Shown here piece after piece: positions 5,713-20,100 of a stretch of DNA of 64,000 bases. Where the stretch lies: contig JBAWUJ010000129.1 in NCBI GenBank assembly GCA_037176705.1, positions 99,838 through 163,837 on the forward strand, written 5' to 3'. A program made the translations under genes and the position numbers. How positions within the stretch are numbered: the stretch's first letter is position 1; each line of letters opens with the position of its first letter. Under the pieces are notes generated by a model. The model searched no databases. It was given only the letters and a program-made list of their open reading frames with translations, and was not told where the DNA came from. The stretch is from Molossus alvarezi. Its lineage: Eukaryota > Chordata > Mammalia > Chiroptera > Molossidae.

Positions 5713-8700
5713 CCTAGATGCCAGTGAACTGTGTGTTCTTAAAAGGGTTCAGATCTGAGGTCGTAGGTGATGTTTATATTTACTACCCTGCAATGAGAAC
5801 CTAGAAACAAGTCAGGACATCAAAAATCCCTCTCTTTGAAAGTCAGGGAGTTCCTGCATGTGTCAGAGAGGGTCCCCTATTTGTCTCCTGGCCTTCCACA
5901 GAATTCACCCCAGGACCTGAGGTGTAATCTTTGAGTCTGATGAGTTTTTTGAGTCATTCTTTGTTGTTGCTGGTGCTGGTGCTGGTGCTGGTGCTGGTGC
6001 TGGTGCGGGTCCTGGTGTTGGTGGTGCTTCTGCTGCAGCTGCTGCTGCCGCTGCTGCCGCTGCTGGTACTGCTGCTGCTGCTGTTGCTGGTTCTTCAGTT
6101 AATCCTCACCCGAGGGTATTTCCTTGATTTGCAGTTGGACACTGAAATGGCAGGATAATTCTGGGAGAAGAGGAACGGAGAAACCGAGGCAGGAAAGTTA
6201 AACAGAGCCAAAGAGCTTTGCGGGACGTGTTTAGCAGGGCCTTGTCTTGAGAACCAGGCCAACAGACTCTATTTGTCACAGAAGTGTGCAGCAGAGGAGG
6301 GGGCACGGAAGGGGAGAGGGGGAGAATTCAGACACCACTCATCCTGAAGTTGTTGGGACAGCAGGGAGGGAGGGAGGGAGAGAGGAAGGAGGAAAGAAGA
6401 GTGTAAAGGAATGGACCAAGCAACCAAGCAACCAAGCGACAAAAGAGGCAGGTCCTTCCCAGGAATAGACCAAAGAAAAGGGGAGACTTTTGGAGTCCAA
6501 CTGCACCAGGAATATCTAGGCGAGGAACTCAAACACAAAAACTTCCAGACAGAAGGGGATGTGAGGCAGAAAAGGCTCTTTAGATGAGCTGACAGCCTGC
6601 CTGTGCTTCCTAGGCCAGACGCGTAGGTGGGCTCGCTCCGTTTCCGTAATAAATGTGCATGAGTTCAGGTTGTGCTCCATTCACTTGCACTCACGTTGCA
6701 ATAAATTCACGGAGCGAGCGGAAAGCAGATGTTATGTGCAGTGTCTCCTCCACCTCCTTCCCCATGAGAACACAAAGATCCAGTCTGGGGACAGCCCTCT
6801 GCCGGTGATTCAGGGGATCGTCCAGTCACACCTCTCTGGTGTCTGTGAGCGGCGGTGCAGGTCCCATTTTCATCACAGGCGGCCTTTGAGAGGGAGTGGG
6901 AGGGGGGCAGGGGGTATGGTCAAGTGGGAGGGCAGGAGGGAGCGGGAAGAGGGAACTCTGCAACACCTCATGAGTTTATTCTCTTTGGCTTTCCCCACAC
7001 ACTCACTGCTTCAAGAAGCAATGTGGAGTCACACCAAGATTCCCCACGGGAGAACAGGAAGGAGGGGTTGACGGCAGGCAAGTTTCCTTAGTAGGCCTCC
7101 TCCTCGCCCAGCCGCACCACTTGCCCTTGGCAGAGATTCCAGCGCCAGGCAAGGGGAGGAGTGGGGGCGAAAGCTTCACAGTGCCCAAAGGGTAGGGCCC
7201 CCGGCCCATGGGAAGCTGGAGGCAGGCGGGCCGAGCAGTAGAGGGGTGTCCCGTGGAACACATCTGCCGCTTTTCCATCGGACTGGAGCTTGGTGGGTTG
7301 TCGGGGCGGCGGCCCAAACACACGGGTGGAGGGGGGCGCTCGCCTAGGGCGGGACTTTTGGGGGGGTTGCCCCGCCGGTTCGGGGCCCGCCGCCACAGGA
7401 GTGGTTCGCGGTGTCCTGCCAGGAATCCCTCCGTCACCCTCTTCAGTCCACCAAACCCCCTTTTTGTCTGGGAAAAGTGGACATGTGTAAAGAGGAGAAG
7501 CAAACGGACCACACAGCTCGGAGAGGCCGATTCACGTGGATTTTGTTTCCACGCGACACAGGTGTCAAGAAGTAAGTGTAAGGGATGAGGCCCCCACCTG
7601 CATTTCTCAGACCCGTGAAAGTAGTTTTCATGGCAGGTACTGCCGCGTGTCATTTGCCCCTACCCTGCTCCTACACACCGCCTTCCTTTTCCCCGGGGCG
7701 CAGGTGTGCTGCTAATTGCCACCATTCAGGGCGGCCGCGGCCCCGCCCCCTTCGCCCCGCCCCCGTCCTGACGGCCCATCCCCCTGTGCGCCGACCCGGC
7801 CAGCTGTCAACCTCCTCTGTGCGGAGCTTATCACAGCCGCCACCGGGCAGGTGCTGCGCGATTGCCACACGTCACAGTGAGGCCAGCCGGATCGCATCGC
7901 ATCACATCGCATCGCATCGCATCCTGACTAACGGGGCCACGGAGACGCGTGGCCCAGCGCTCGGGAGCCCGGGCTCGTGGTCGATTCACGGCAGCGGGAG
8001 GGTGCTTGGGACACTTGTCTTCTCTCCTCTGTTCTCTGCTTCTCTCTCTCTCTCGCTCGCTCTCTCTCTCTGTGTCTCTCTCTCCCGCCCCGCCCCCGTC
8101 TCCCTCTCCTCCTCTCTCTCACCCCCCTAGTCTCATAGAGCTCTCCTGTCTTGCAGGACAGGGAATTTCGCGGAGTCGTGGAAGGGACTGCTCCCCTAGG
8201 CCCCTCCTGTGCCGAGGAAGGTCAGGCGGGCAAGCGGATCCCCGGGCGGATTTGGGGATTTCCTCGGAGCGAGGAGGCAGCTTCTCTGTGCGATCTCGGT
8301 TCCGGCGGAGGACACCTGCTGCGGGCAGCGAAGCCGGACCCCGGTGGCCTGGGGTTTGGGCCGGCGCCGCCGGTACGTCAACCATCCACAGGAGTGGAAA
8401 CGGTCCTGGTGCACACTGCAACTGTTTTCAGAGAGGTAGGGACTGTCGTGTCTTAGGTCAAATAAGTACTTTTGAAACATAAGTCCATCAAATCAACGTG
8501 TTCATAGTTATTGCCTGATCCGCCCGCGCCCGCCCAGCCCCCAGCACACCAGGCCAACCCCAGCCGGCCTCGCCCCCCCCACCCTGACACACACACACAC
8601 GCACCCCCACGGACACGCACACCGCCCCGCCCCCCCACACACACACTGACACAGCAGCGCCCAGTCACGGCCCGTTAGAGATCCGGTCCACTGGTGGACC

Positions 8701-11424
8701 CGGTCGCTGTCCGTTGCAGCGGCCAAGTCCGGTGCCGGGCAACCTGTCTCTCCGGTCGCCCAGGCAACCGGCGCGGTCTCGCGTCCCCCGCAAGTCGTCC
8801 TCGCTCGTTCGGTGCCTCGATCGCGTGACCGCGGTTCTGCGGGCAGACCCGGAAGCGGGCCGGAGAGAGGCACACACGCACAGACACTCCCTCCCTCCCT
8901 CGCACACAGACACACACGGGCCTCCACACCTCCCTCGCTCCCTCCCCCCCTCCCCCCCTTGGCCTCTGGCCAAATACAAATACAGAATCAGTCAATAAAA
9001 CATTTCAATATCGCCGTGCTCTCGTCCTGTTCACGGGCTTTGCGTCAGTCTGCGGCGGCGGCGGCCCGGGCAGAGACCCTGAGAGGGCCGAGGAGATCTC
9101 CCCCTCCCTTTCGACCTGGAGAATGTTCAGTGGGCTGGCGAGGGAAGAGCGGCTGCCAGCCGCCGAGCCGGCCCGCGCGGTTTGTTTCTCACGGAAGGCT
9201 TCCGGGCCCGTGAGGAGGGAGACGATCTGGTGGGAGACCTAAGAGTGTAGTGAGACATCAGGAGGGATACCTCGACTGGGAACATCCTCCCTGAGGAGCA
9301 AGGGGTTCCCTTCCCACCCCGGGCCCCCACCCAGCTCAGGATCCCAGTACCAGGAAGAGACGTCCCCATCCCTTGTGGCTGTGCAAACCACCGGGAATCG
9401 AGGTCCAGGCTGAGGCTGCCGGGGTCCCAGGCAGTTCCTTTGAAAGGGCCTGCCCACGCACGGAGCTCCGGGGACCCTCTTTCTGCGGGCTGCAGAGTGG
9501 GGGTGGGTGGCAGGGAGGGACAGCGGCAGCTTGAAAGGCACCAGAGACATCCCTGGGAAGAACTGAGTCAGTCCTTTGGCATTGGGGTGAGAGCTGGAGG
9601 GGCAGCTTTGTCCCAGGCACACGTGCTGGTGGAGGCTGCTGTTCCATGGGTGAGCCCTTCCCTGGCGGGGCAGGCAGCCCGGTGGGCGGGCGCGCACCGT
9701 CCCTGGGACTCTGGTGACCTAGCACCCACTGTCTGGGCCACCCTGGTGATTGCCTGAGGCCCCGCCCCACGGCACATTCAGGCCCACCCAAGCGGTGTCC
9801 ATTGATTTTTCCCTAGGATTGGCCTGTCTTGGCTCCCGCTTCACGAGGTCCTAAATTCTCTGAAACCAACAACACCTGGCCTCAGCGAGCCCCATACCTC
9901 CTCTGGCTCACTGGCCCCAGGCCTGGCAGTAGTAGCAGCCAGCGTTGGGCCCCAGCTTGACATTGCCTAGGCACCTCCAAGACCAGCACAGAAGGCAGCC
10001 ATGTGTAGATCGCTTTGTAGCTTATGTCTGGTGGCCCCGGGGAGAACACACAGGGGCAGTGGCTGACCTCGCCTCGGAGCCAGCCTAGAAGAGTTGGCCT
10101 TTCCTTTGCTCCTTTTCCCTTCAGAATATTACAATGGCATCCGCAGTACCTGGAGGTGGGTCTTTGTGCTTCTTTCTCAATAGGCTGTACGTATGTGTTC
10201 TTTTTCTTGCTTCTCTCTTTCCTCCCTCCCTCCCTCCCTCTCTGGCTAGAGCCCTTTGGGGCTCAGGGCAAGACTGAGGAAGTTGTACAGAGAGCTCCCA
10301 CATGCCCACGGCCCTGTAGTCCCTGCTCTTTCTTCCCCAAGTCACACACGGGCAGGCACGCAGGCACCCAATGCGTGAATTTTCTGAGGCCCAGAGGCCT
10401 GCTGCAGAACTTAGGATGAAAACCCTACCCTGCTCTTTTCCAGAAAGACAGGCATGGGCCTAAGCAAGGTGGCCTGGCCTGGGCTGGGCCTGGGGAGTGG
10501 GGGTGGGGTTAGGGGGTGGGAAGGGAAGGCCAGGGCCACTTATTCCAAGGGAACAGCAATGGCTTGATTCAAATGCAGAGAGCCTGGGACTTTGCCTGAG
10601 GCTTCTACAACTCCCCCACACTTAGGCCACTGATTCCAAGCTGCAGGAAGGGAGCAGGGTCAGTCTGGAGCTGAAAGAGTTCGCCTCCATGTGCCAAAGC
10701 CGAAAACTGCCCTCCACCCTCTGAGAAAGGGCAGGGTGTGGGTGGGGGTGAGGTGGCGGTTGGGTGGTGGTGGTGGTGGTGGTGAGCGGTGGCGGTTTAG
10801 GGGTGCAAGTGCAGGGCATCCAAGGAGAAGTTAAAGAGTCCATCTCGGCGTCATAGATTCCCCAGGCCAAACGCCGGTGTGGAGTGATGAGGGTCCAGGG
10901 AGGCCTGGTAGGGGATGAATGGACTCAGTAACCCTGTGTCTCGGGAACAACAAGCACACTCGTACTGAAACACTGTGCTCCAGCTGACGATTTTGGTAAC
11001 TCACCTTTAGGTACCCTTCACATGGATGGATGGAGAGATGGTTGGGTGGGTGGGTGGATGGATGGATGGTGAGCACTGAACTGGACAGACAGGACACACC
11101 GATCCTCCCTCCGACCACCGATTTCCAAGGGTAGGTCCGGGCCTAGGACATGGGCAACCCCCCATCAAGTGAATTTAGTTAACACCTTTGTAATTTGGAC
11201 CATCAGTGAGTTTAGTGTAGGTCTCTGGGTCTGTGAGGCCACTACACAGGCCTCCCCTGAGCTCGCCTGTGTTCCTATGTGTATGTGGCCCCTGCTACGC
11301 GCACACGCGCGCACACACACGGTACTCTCCTCCGGAGAGCCCTGACTCCTAAGTCGTGATCCAGGGGTTGTTTGAAACATCACCCCAAAGGAGTGGACCC
11401 CAGGAGGGGGATGTGAACATATGT
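5713..11424 (+). repeat. Monomer copy 2 (5712 bp), left-hand haplotype
   Basis: Same length as copy 1 and the same haplotype at the six substitution sites and the CT run that mark the left-hand pair, but it differs at 2925 (A, seven-C run) and 5233 (G). A private G-to-A change lies at window position 6068, in the CTG-rich tract, where every other copy has G. TGGTGC n=6. The CpG-rich core is 7282-9212. Confidence 0.97.
5971..6006 (+). repeat. TGGTGC minisatellite, n=6 (copy 2)
   Basis: Six perfect hexamers, the same count as copy 1. Confidence 0.97.
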
Positions 11425-14400
11425 CCTAGATGCCAGTGAACTGTGTGTTCTTAAAAGGGTTCAGATCTGAGGTCGTAGGTGATGTTTATATTTACTACCC
11501 TGCAATGAGAACCTAGAAACAAGTCAGGACATCAAAAATCCCTCTCTTTGAAAGTCAGGGAGTTCCTGCATGTGTCAGAGAGGGTCCCCTATTTGTCTCC
11601 TGGCCTTCCACAGAATTCACCCCAGGACCTGAGGTGTAATCTTTGAGTCTGATGAGTTTTTTGAGTCATTCTTTGTTGTTGCTGGTGCTGGTGCTGGTGC
11701 TGGTGCTGGTGCTGGTGCTGGTGCTGGTGCGGGTCCTGGTGTTGGTGGTGCTTCTGCTGCAGCTGCTGCTGCCGCTGCTGCCGCTGCTGGTGCTGCTGCT
11801 GCTGCTGTTGCTGGTTCTTCAGTTAATCCTCACCCGAGGGTATTTCCTTGATTTGCAGTTGGACACTGAAATGGCAGGATAATTCTGGGAGAAGAGGAAC
11901 GGAGAAACCGAGGCAGGAAAGTTAAACAGAGCCAAAGAGCTTTGCGGGACGTGTTTAGCAGGGCCTTGTCTTGAGAACCAGGCCAACAGACTCTATTTGT
12001 CACAGAAGTGTGCAGCAGAGGAGGGGGCACGGAAGGGGAGAGGGGGAGAATTCAGACACCACTCATCCTGAAGTTGTTGGGACAGCAGGGAGGGAGGGAG
12101 GGAGAGACGAAGGAGGAAAGAAGAGTGTAAAGGAATGGACCAAGCAACCAAGCAACCAAGCGACAAAAGAGGCAGGTCCTTCCCAGGAATAGACCAAAGA
12201 AAAGGGGAGACTTTTGGAGTCCAACTGCACCAGGAATATCTAGGCGAGGAACTCAAACACAAAAACTTCCAGACAGAAGGGGATGTGAGGCAGAAAAGGC
12301 TCTTTAGATGAGCTGACAGCCTGCCTGTGCTTCCTAGGCCAGACGCGTAGGTGGGCTCGCTCCGTTTCCGTAATAAATGTGCATGAGTTCAGGTTGTGCT
12401 CCATTCACTTGCACTCACGTTGCAATAAATTCACGGAGCGAGCGGAAAGCAGATGTTATGTGCAGTGTCTCCTCCACCTCCTTCCCCATGAGAACACAAA
12501 GATCCAGTCTGGGGACAGCCCTCTGCCGGTGATTCAGGGGATCGTCCAGTCACACCTCTCTGGTGTCTGTGAGCGGCGGTGCAGGTCCCATTTTCATCAC
12601 AGGCGGCCTTTGAGAGGGAGTGGGAGGGGGGCAGGGGGTATGGTCAAGTGGGAGGGCAGGAGGGAGCGGGAAGAGGGAACTCTGCAACACCTCATGAGTT
12701 TATTCTCTTTGGCTTTCCCCACACACTCACTGCTTCAAGAAGCAATGTGGAGTCACACCAAGATTCCCCACGGGAGAACAGGAAGGAGGGGTTGACGGCA
12801 GGCAAGTTTCCTTAGTAGGCCTCCTCCTCGCCCAGCCGCACCACTTGCCCTTGGCAGAGATTCCAGCGCCAGGCAAGGGGAGGAGTGGGGGCGAAAGCTT
12901 CACAGTGCCCAAAGGGTAGGGCCCCCGGCCCATGGGAAGCTGGAGGCAGGCGGGCCGAGCAGTAGAGGGGTGTCCCGTGGAACACATCTGCCGCTTTTCC
13001 ATCGGACTGGAGCTTGGTGGGTTGTCGGGGCGGCGGCCCAAACACACGGGTGGAGGGGGGCGCTCGCCTAGGGCGGGACTTTTGGGGGGGTTGCCCCGCC
13101 GGCTCGGGGCCCGCCGCCACAGGAGTGGTTCGCGGTGTCCTGCCAGGAATCCCTCCGTCACCCTCTTCAGTCCACCAAACCCCCTTTTTGTCTGGGAAAA
13201 GTGGACATGTGTAAAGAGGAGAAGCAAACGGACGACACAGCTCGGAGAGGCCGATTCACGTGGATTTTGTTTCCACGCGACACAGGTGTCAAGAAGTAAG
13301 TGTAAGGGATGAGGCCCCCACCTGCATTTCTCAGACCCGTGAAAGTAGTTTTCATGGCAGGTACTGCCGCGTGTCATTTGCCCCTACCCTGCTCCTACAC
13401 ACCGCCTTCCTTTTCCCCGGGGCGCAGGTGTGCTGCTAATTGCCACCATTCAGGGCGGCCGCGGCCCCGCCCCCTTCGCCCCGCCCCCGTCCTGACGGCC
13501 CATCCCCCTGTGCGCCGACCCGGCCAGCTGTCAACCTCCTCTGTGCGGAGCTTATCACAGCCGCCACCGGGCAGGTGCTGCGCGATTGCCACACGTCACA
13601 GTGAGGCCAGCCGGATCGCATCGCATCACATCGCATCGCATCGCATCCTGGCTAACGGGGCCACGGAGACGCGCGGCCCAGCGCTCGGGAGCCCGGGCTC
13701 GTGGTCGATTCACGGCAGCGGGAGGGTGCTTGGGACACTTGTCTTCTCTCCTCTGTTCTCTGCTTCTCTCTCTCTCGCTCGCTCTCTCTCTCTGTGTCTC
13801 TCTCTCCCGCCCCGCCCCCGTCTCCCTCTCCTCCTCTCTCTCACCCCCCTAGTCTCATAGAGCTCTCCTGTCTTGCAGGACAGGGAATTTCGCGGAGTCG
13901 TGGAAGGGACTGCTCCCCTAGGCCCCTCCTGTGCCGAGGAAGGTCAGGCGGGCAAGCGGATCCCCGGGCGGATTTGGGGATTTCCTCGGAGCGAGGAGGC
14001 AGCTTCTCTGTGCGATCTCGGTTCCGGCGGAGGACACCTGCTGCGGGCAGCGAAGCCGGACCCCGGTGGCCTGGGGTTTGGGCCGGCGCCGCCGGTACGT
14101 GAACCATCCACAGGAGTGGAAACGGTCCTGGTGCACACTGCAACTGTTTTCAGAGAGGTAGGGACTGTCGTGTCTTAGGTCAAATAAGTACTTTTGAAAC
14201 ATAAGTCCATCAAATCAACGTGTTCATAGTTATTGCCTGATCCGCCCGCGCCCGCCCAGCCCCCAGCACACCAGGCCAACCCCAGCCGGCCTCGCCCCCC
14301 CCACCCTGACACACACACACACGCACCCCCACGGACACGCACACCGCCCCGCCCCCCCACACACACACTGACACAGCAGCGCCCAGTCACGGCCCGTTAG

Positions 14401-17146
14401 AGATCCGGTCCACTGGTGGACCCGGTCGCTGTCCGTTGCAGCGGCCAAGTCCGGTGCCGGGCAACCTGTCTCTCCGGTCGCCCAGGCAACCGGCGCGGTC
14501 TCGCGTCCCCCGCAAGTCGTCCTCGCTCGTTCGGTGCCTCGATCGCGTGACCGCGGTTCTGCGGGCAGACCCGGAAGCGGGCCGGAGAGAGGCACACACG
14601 CACAGACACTCCCTCCCTCCCTCGCACACAGACACACACGGGCCTCCACACCTCCCTCGCTCCCTCCCCCCCTCCCCCCCTTGGCCTCTGGCCAAATACA
14701 AATACAGAATCAGTCAATAAAACATTTCAATATCGCCGTGCTCTCGTCCTGTTCACGGGCTTTGCGTCAGTCTGCGGCGGCGGCGGCCCGGGCAGAGACC
14801 CTGAGAGGGCCGAGGAGATCTCCCCCTCCCTTTCGACCTGGAGAATGTTCAGTGGGCTGGCGAGGGAAGAGCGGCTGCCAGCCGCCGAGCCGGCCCGCGC
14901 GGTTTGTTTCTCACGGAAGGCTTCCGGGCCCGTGAGGAGGGAGACGATCTGGTGGGAGACCTAAGAGTGTAGTGAGACATCAGGAGGGATACCTCGACTG
15001 GGAACATCCTCCCTGAGGAGCAAGGGGTTCCCTTCCCACCCCGGGCCCCCACCCAGCTCAGGATCCCAGTACCAGGAAGAGACGTCCCCATCCCTTGTGG
15101 CTGTGCAAACCACCGGGGATCGAGGTCCAGGCTGAGGCTGCCGGGGTCCCAGGCAGTTCCTTTGAAAGGGCCTGCCCACGCACGGAGCTCCGGGGACCCT
15201 CTTTCTGCGGGCTGCAGAGTGGGGGTGGGTGGCAGGGAGGGACAGCGGCAGCTTGAAAGGCACCAGAGACATCCCTGGGAAGAACTGAGTCAGTCCTTTG
15301 GCATTGGGGTGAGAGCTGGAGGGGCAGCTTTGTCCCAGGCACACGTGCTGGTGGAGGCTGCTGTTCCATGGGTGAGCCCTTCCCTGGCGGGGCAGGCAGC
15401 CCGGTGGGCGGGCGCGCACCGTCCCTGGGACTCTGGTGACCTAGCACCCACTGTCTGGGCCACCCTGGTGATTGCCTGAGGCCCCGCCCCACGGCACATT
15501 CAGGCCCACCCAAGCGGTGTCCATTGATTTTTCCCTAGGATTGGCCTGTCTTGGCTCCCGCTTCACGAGGTCCTAAATTCTCTGAAACCAACAACACCTG
15601 GCCTCAGCGAGCCCCATACCTCCTCTGGCTCACTGGCCCCAGGCCTGGCAGTAGTAGCAGCCAGCGTTGGGCCCCAGCTTGACATTGCCTAGGCACCTCC
15701 AAGACCAGCACAGAAGGCAGCCATGTGTAGATCGCTTTGTAGCTTATGTCTGGTGGCCCCGGGGAGAACACACAGGGGCAGTGGCTGACCTCGCCCCGGA
15801 GCCAGCCTAGAAGAGTTGGCCTTTCCTTTGCTCCTTTTCCCTTCAGAATATTACAATGGCATCCGCAGTACCTGGAGGTGGGTCTTTGTGCTTCTTTCTC
15901 AATAGGCTGTACGTATGTGTTCTTTTTCTTGCTTCTCTCTTTCCTCCCTCCCTCCCTCCCTCTCTGGCTAGAGCCCTTTGGGGCTCAGGGCAAGACTGAG
16001 GAAGTTGTACAGAGAGCTCCCACATGCCCACGGCCCTGTAGTCCCTGCTCTTTCTTCCCCAAGTCACACACGGGCAGGCACGCAGGCACCCAATGCGTGA
16101 ATTTTCTGAGGCCCAGAGGCCTGCTGCAGAACTTAGGATGAAAACCCTACCCTGCTCTTTTCCAGAAAGACAGGCATGGGCCTAAGCAAGGTGGCCTGGC
16201 CTGGGCTGGGCCTGGGGAGTGGGGGTGGGGTTAGGGGGTGGGAAGGGAAGGCCAGGGCCACTTATTCCAAGGGAACAGCAATGGCTTGATTCAAATGCAG
16301 AGAGCCTGGGACTTTGCCTGAGGCTTCTACAACTCCCCCACACTTAGGCCACTGATTCCAAGCTGCAGGAAGGAAGCAGGGTCAGTCTGGAGCTGAAAGA
16401 GTTCGCCTCCATGTGCCAAAGCCGAAAACTGCCCTCCACCCTCTGAGAAAGGGCAGGGTGTGGGTGGGGGTGAGGTGGCGGTTGGGTGGTGGTGGTGGTG
16501 GTGGTGAGCGGTGGCGGTTTAGGGGTGCAAGTGCAGGGCATCCAAGGAGAAGTTAAAGAGTCCATCTCGGCGTCTTAGATTCCCCAGGCCAAACGCCGGT
16601 GTGGAGTGATGAGGGTCCAGGGAGGCCTGGTAGGGGATGAATGGACTCAGTAACCCTGTGTCTCGGGAACAACAAGCACACTCGTACTGAAACACTGTGC
16701 TCCAGCTGACGATTTTGGTAACTCACCTTTAGGTACCCTTCACATGGATGGATGGAGAGATGGTTGGGTGGGTGGGTGGATGGATGGATGGTGAGCACTG
16801 AACTGGACAGACAGGACACACCGATCCTCCCTCCGACCACCGATTTCCAAGGGTAGGTCCGGGCCTAGGACATGGGCAACCCCCCATCAAGTGAATTTAG
16901 TTAACACCTTTGTAATTTGGACCATCAGTGAGTTTAGTGTAGGTCTCTGGGTCTGTGAGGCCACTACACAGGCCTCCCCTGAGCTCGCCTGTGTTCCTAT
17001 GTGTATGTGGCCCCTGCTACGCGCACACGCGCGCACACACACGGTACTCTCCTCCGGAGAGCCCTGACTCCTAAGTCGTGATCCAGGGGTTGTTTGAAAC
17101 ATCACCCCAAAGGAGTGGACCCCAGGAGGGGGATGTGAACATATGT
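11425..17146 (+). repeat. Monomer copy 3 (5722 bp)
   Basis: First copy of the right-hand class: TGGTGC n=8, CT run two bases shorter, 1667 C, 1798 G, 2215 G, 2238 C, 3684 G, 4362 C. It still resembles copies 1-2 at 2888 (C) and 4431 (G), so it looks transitional. 672 is C. 2667 is G, shared only with copy 11, and this puts a stop codon in one frame of the candidate exon. A private G-to-A change lies at window position 16374. 5141 is T. The CpG-rich core is 13006-14934. Confidence 0.97.
11683..11730 (+). repeat. TGGTGC minisatellite, n=8 (copy 3)
   Basis: Eight hexamers, two more than copies 1 and 2. Confidence 0.97.
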
Positions 17147-20100
17147 CCTAGATGCCAGTGAACTGTGTGTTCTTAAAAGGGTTCAGATCTGAGGTCGTAG
17201 GTGATGTTTATATTTACTACCCTGCAATGAGAACCTAGAAACAAGTCAGGACATCAAAAATCCCTCTCTTTGAAAGTCAGGGAGTTCCTGCATGTGTCAG
17301 AGAGGGTCCCCTATTTGTCTCCTGGCCTTCCACAGAATTCACCCCAGGACCTGAGGTGTAATCTTTGAGTCTGATGAGTTTTTTGAGTCATTCTTTGTTG
17401 TTGCTGGTGCTGGTGCTGGTGCTGGTGCTGGTGCTGGTGCTGGTGCTGGTGCGGGTCCTGGTGTTGGTGGTGCTTCTGCTGCAGCTGCTGCTGCCGCTGC
17501 TGCCGCTGCTGGTGCTGCTGCTGCTGCTGTTGCTGGTTCTTCAGTTAATCCTCACCCGAGGGTATTTCCTTGATTTGCAGTTGGACACTGAAATGGCAGG
17601 ATAATTCTGGGAGAAGAGGAACGGAGAAACCGAGGCAGGAAAGTTAAACAGAGCCAAAGAGCTTTGCGGGACGTGTTTAGCAGGGCCTTGTCTTGAGAAC
17701 CAGGCCAACAGACTCTATTTGTCACAGAAGTGTGCAGCAGAGGAGGGGGCACGGAAGGGGAGAGGGGGAGAATTCAGACACCACTCATCCTGAAGTTGTT
17801 GGGACAGCAGGGAGGGAGGGAGGGAGAGAGGAAGGAGGAAAGAAGAGTGTAAAGGAATGGACCAAGCAACCAAGCAACCAAGCGACAAAAGAGGCAGGTC
17901 CTTCCCAGGAATAGACCAAAGAAAAGGGGAGACTTTTGGAGTCCAACTGCACCAGGAATATCTAGGCGAGGAACTCAAACACAAAAACTTCCAGACAGAA
18001 GGGGATGTGAGGCAGAAAAGGCTCTTTAGATGAGCTGACAGCCTGCCTGTGCTTCCTAGGCCAGACGCGTAGGTGGGCTCGCTCCGTTTCCGTAATAAAT
18101 GTGCATGAGTTCAGGTTGTGCTCCATTCACTTGCACTCACGTTGCAATAAATTCACGGAGCGAGCGGAAAGCAGATGTTATGTGCAGTGTCTCCTCCACC
18201 TCCTTCCCCATGAGAACACAAAGATCCAGTCTGGGGACAGCCCTCTGCCGGTGATTCAGGGGATCGTCCAGTCACACCTCTCTGGTGTCTGTGAGCGGCG
18301 GTGCAGGTCCCATTTTCATCACAGGCGGCCTTTGAGAGGGAGTGGGAGGGGGGCAGGGGGTATGGTCAAGTGGGAGGGCAGGAGGGAGCGGGAAGAGGGA
18401 ACTCTGCAACACCTCATGAGTTTATTCTCTTTGGCTTTCCCCACACACTCACTGCTTCAAGAAGCAATGTGGAGTCACACCAAGATTCCCCACGGGAGAA
18501 CAGGAAGGAGGGGTTGACGGCAGGCAAGTTTCCTTAGTAGGCCTCCTCCTCGCCCAGCCGCACCACTTGCCCTTGGCAGAGATTCCAGCGCCAGGCAAGG
18601 GGAGGAGTGGGGGCGAAAGCTTCACAGTGCCCAAAGGGTAGGGCCCCCGGCCCATGGGAAGCTGGAGGCAGGCGGGCCGAGCAGTAGAGGGGTGTCCCGT
18701 GGAACACATCTGCCGCTTTTCCATCGGACTGGAGCTTGGTGGGTTGTCGGGGCGGCGGCCCAAACACACGGGTGGAGGGGGGCGCTCGCCTAGGGCGGGA
18801 CTTTTGGGGGGGTTGCCCCGCCGGCTCGGGGCCCGCCGCCACAGGAGTGGTTCGCGGTGTCCTGCCAGGAATCCCTCCGTCACCCTCTTCAGTCCACCAA
18901 ACCCCCTTTTTGTCTGGGAAAAGTGGACATGTGTAAAGAGGAGAAGCAAACGGACGACACAGCTCGGAGAGGCCGATTCACGTGGATTTTGTTTCCACGC
19001 GACACAGGTGTCAAGAAGTAAGTGTAAGGGATGAGGCCCCCACCTGCATTTCTCAGACCCGTGAAAGTAGTTTTCATGGCAGGTACTGCCGCGTGTCATT
19101 TGCCCCTACCCTGCTCCTACACACCGCCTTCCTTTTCCCCGGGGCGCAGGTGTGCTGCTAATTGCCACCATTCAGGGCGGCCGCGGCCCCGCCCCCTTCG
19201 CCCCGCCCCCGTCCTGACGGCCCATCCCCCTGTGCGCCGACCCGGCCAGCTGTCAACCTCCTCTGTGCGGAGCTTATCACAGCCGCCACCGGGCAGGTGC
19301 TGCGCGATTGCCACACGTCACAGTGAGGCCAGCCGGATCGCATCGCATCACATCGCATCGCATCGCATCCTGGCTAACGGGGCCACGGAGACGCGCGGCC
19401 CAGCGCTCGGGAGCCCGGGCTCGTGGTCGATTCACGGCAGCGGGAGGGTGCTTGGGACACTTGTCTTCTCTCCTCTGTTCTCTGCTTCTCTCTCTCTCGC
19501 TCGCTCTCTCTCTCTGTGTCTCTCTCTCCCGCCCCGCCCCCGTCTCCCTCTCCTCCTCTCTCTCACCCCCCTAGTCTCATAGAGCTCTCCTGTCTTGCAG
19601 GACAGGGAATTTCGCGGAGTCGTGGAAGGGACTGCTCCCCTAGGCCCCTCCTGTGCCGAGGAAGGTCAGGCGGGCAAGCGGATCCCCGGGCGGATTTGGG
19701 GATTTCCTCGGAGCGAGGAGGCAGCTTCTCTGTGCGATCTCGGTTCCGGCGGAGGACACCTGCTGCGGGCAGCGAAGCCGGACCCCGGTGGCCTGGGGTT
19801 TGGGCCGGCGCCGCCGGTACGTCAACCATCCACAGGAGTGGAAACGGTCCTGGTGCACACTGCAACTGTTTTCAGAGAGGTAGGGACTGTCGTGTCTTAG
19901 GTCAAATAAGTACTTTTGAAACATAAGTCCATCAAATCAACGTGTTCATAGTTATTGCCTGATCCGCCCGCGCCCGCCCAGCCCCCAGCACACCAGGCCA
20001 ACCCCAGCCGGCCTCGCCCCCCCCACCCTGACACACACACACAAGCACCCCCACGGACACGCACACCGCCCCGCCCCCCCACACACACACTGACACAGCA

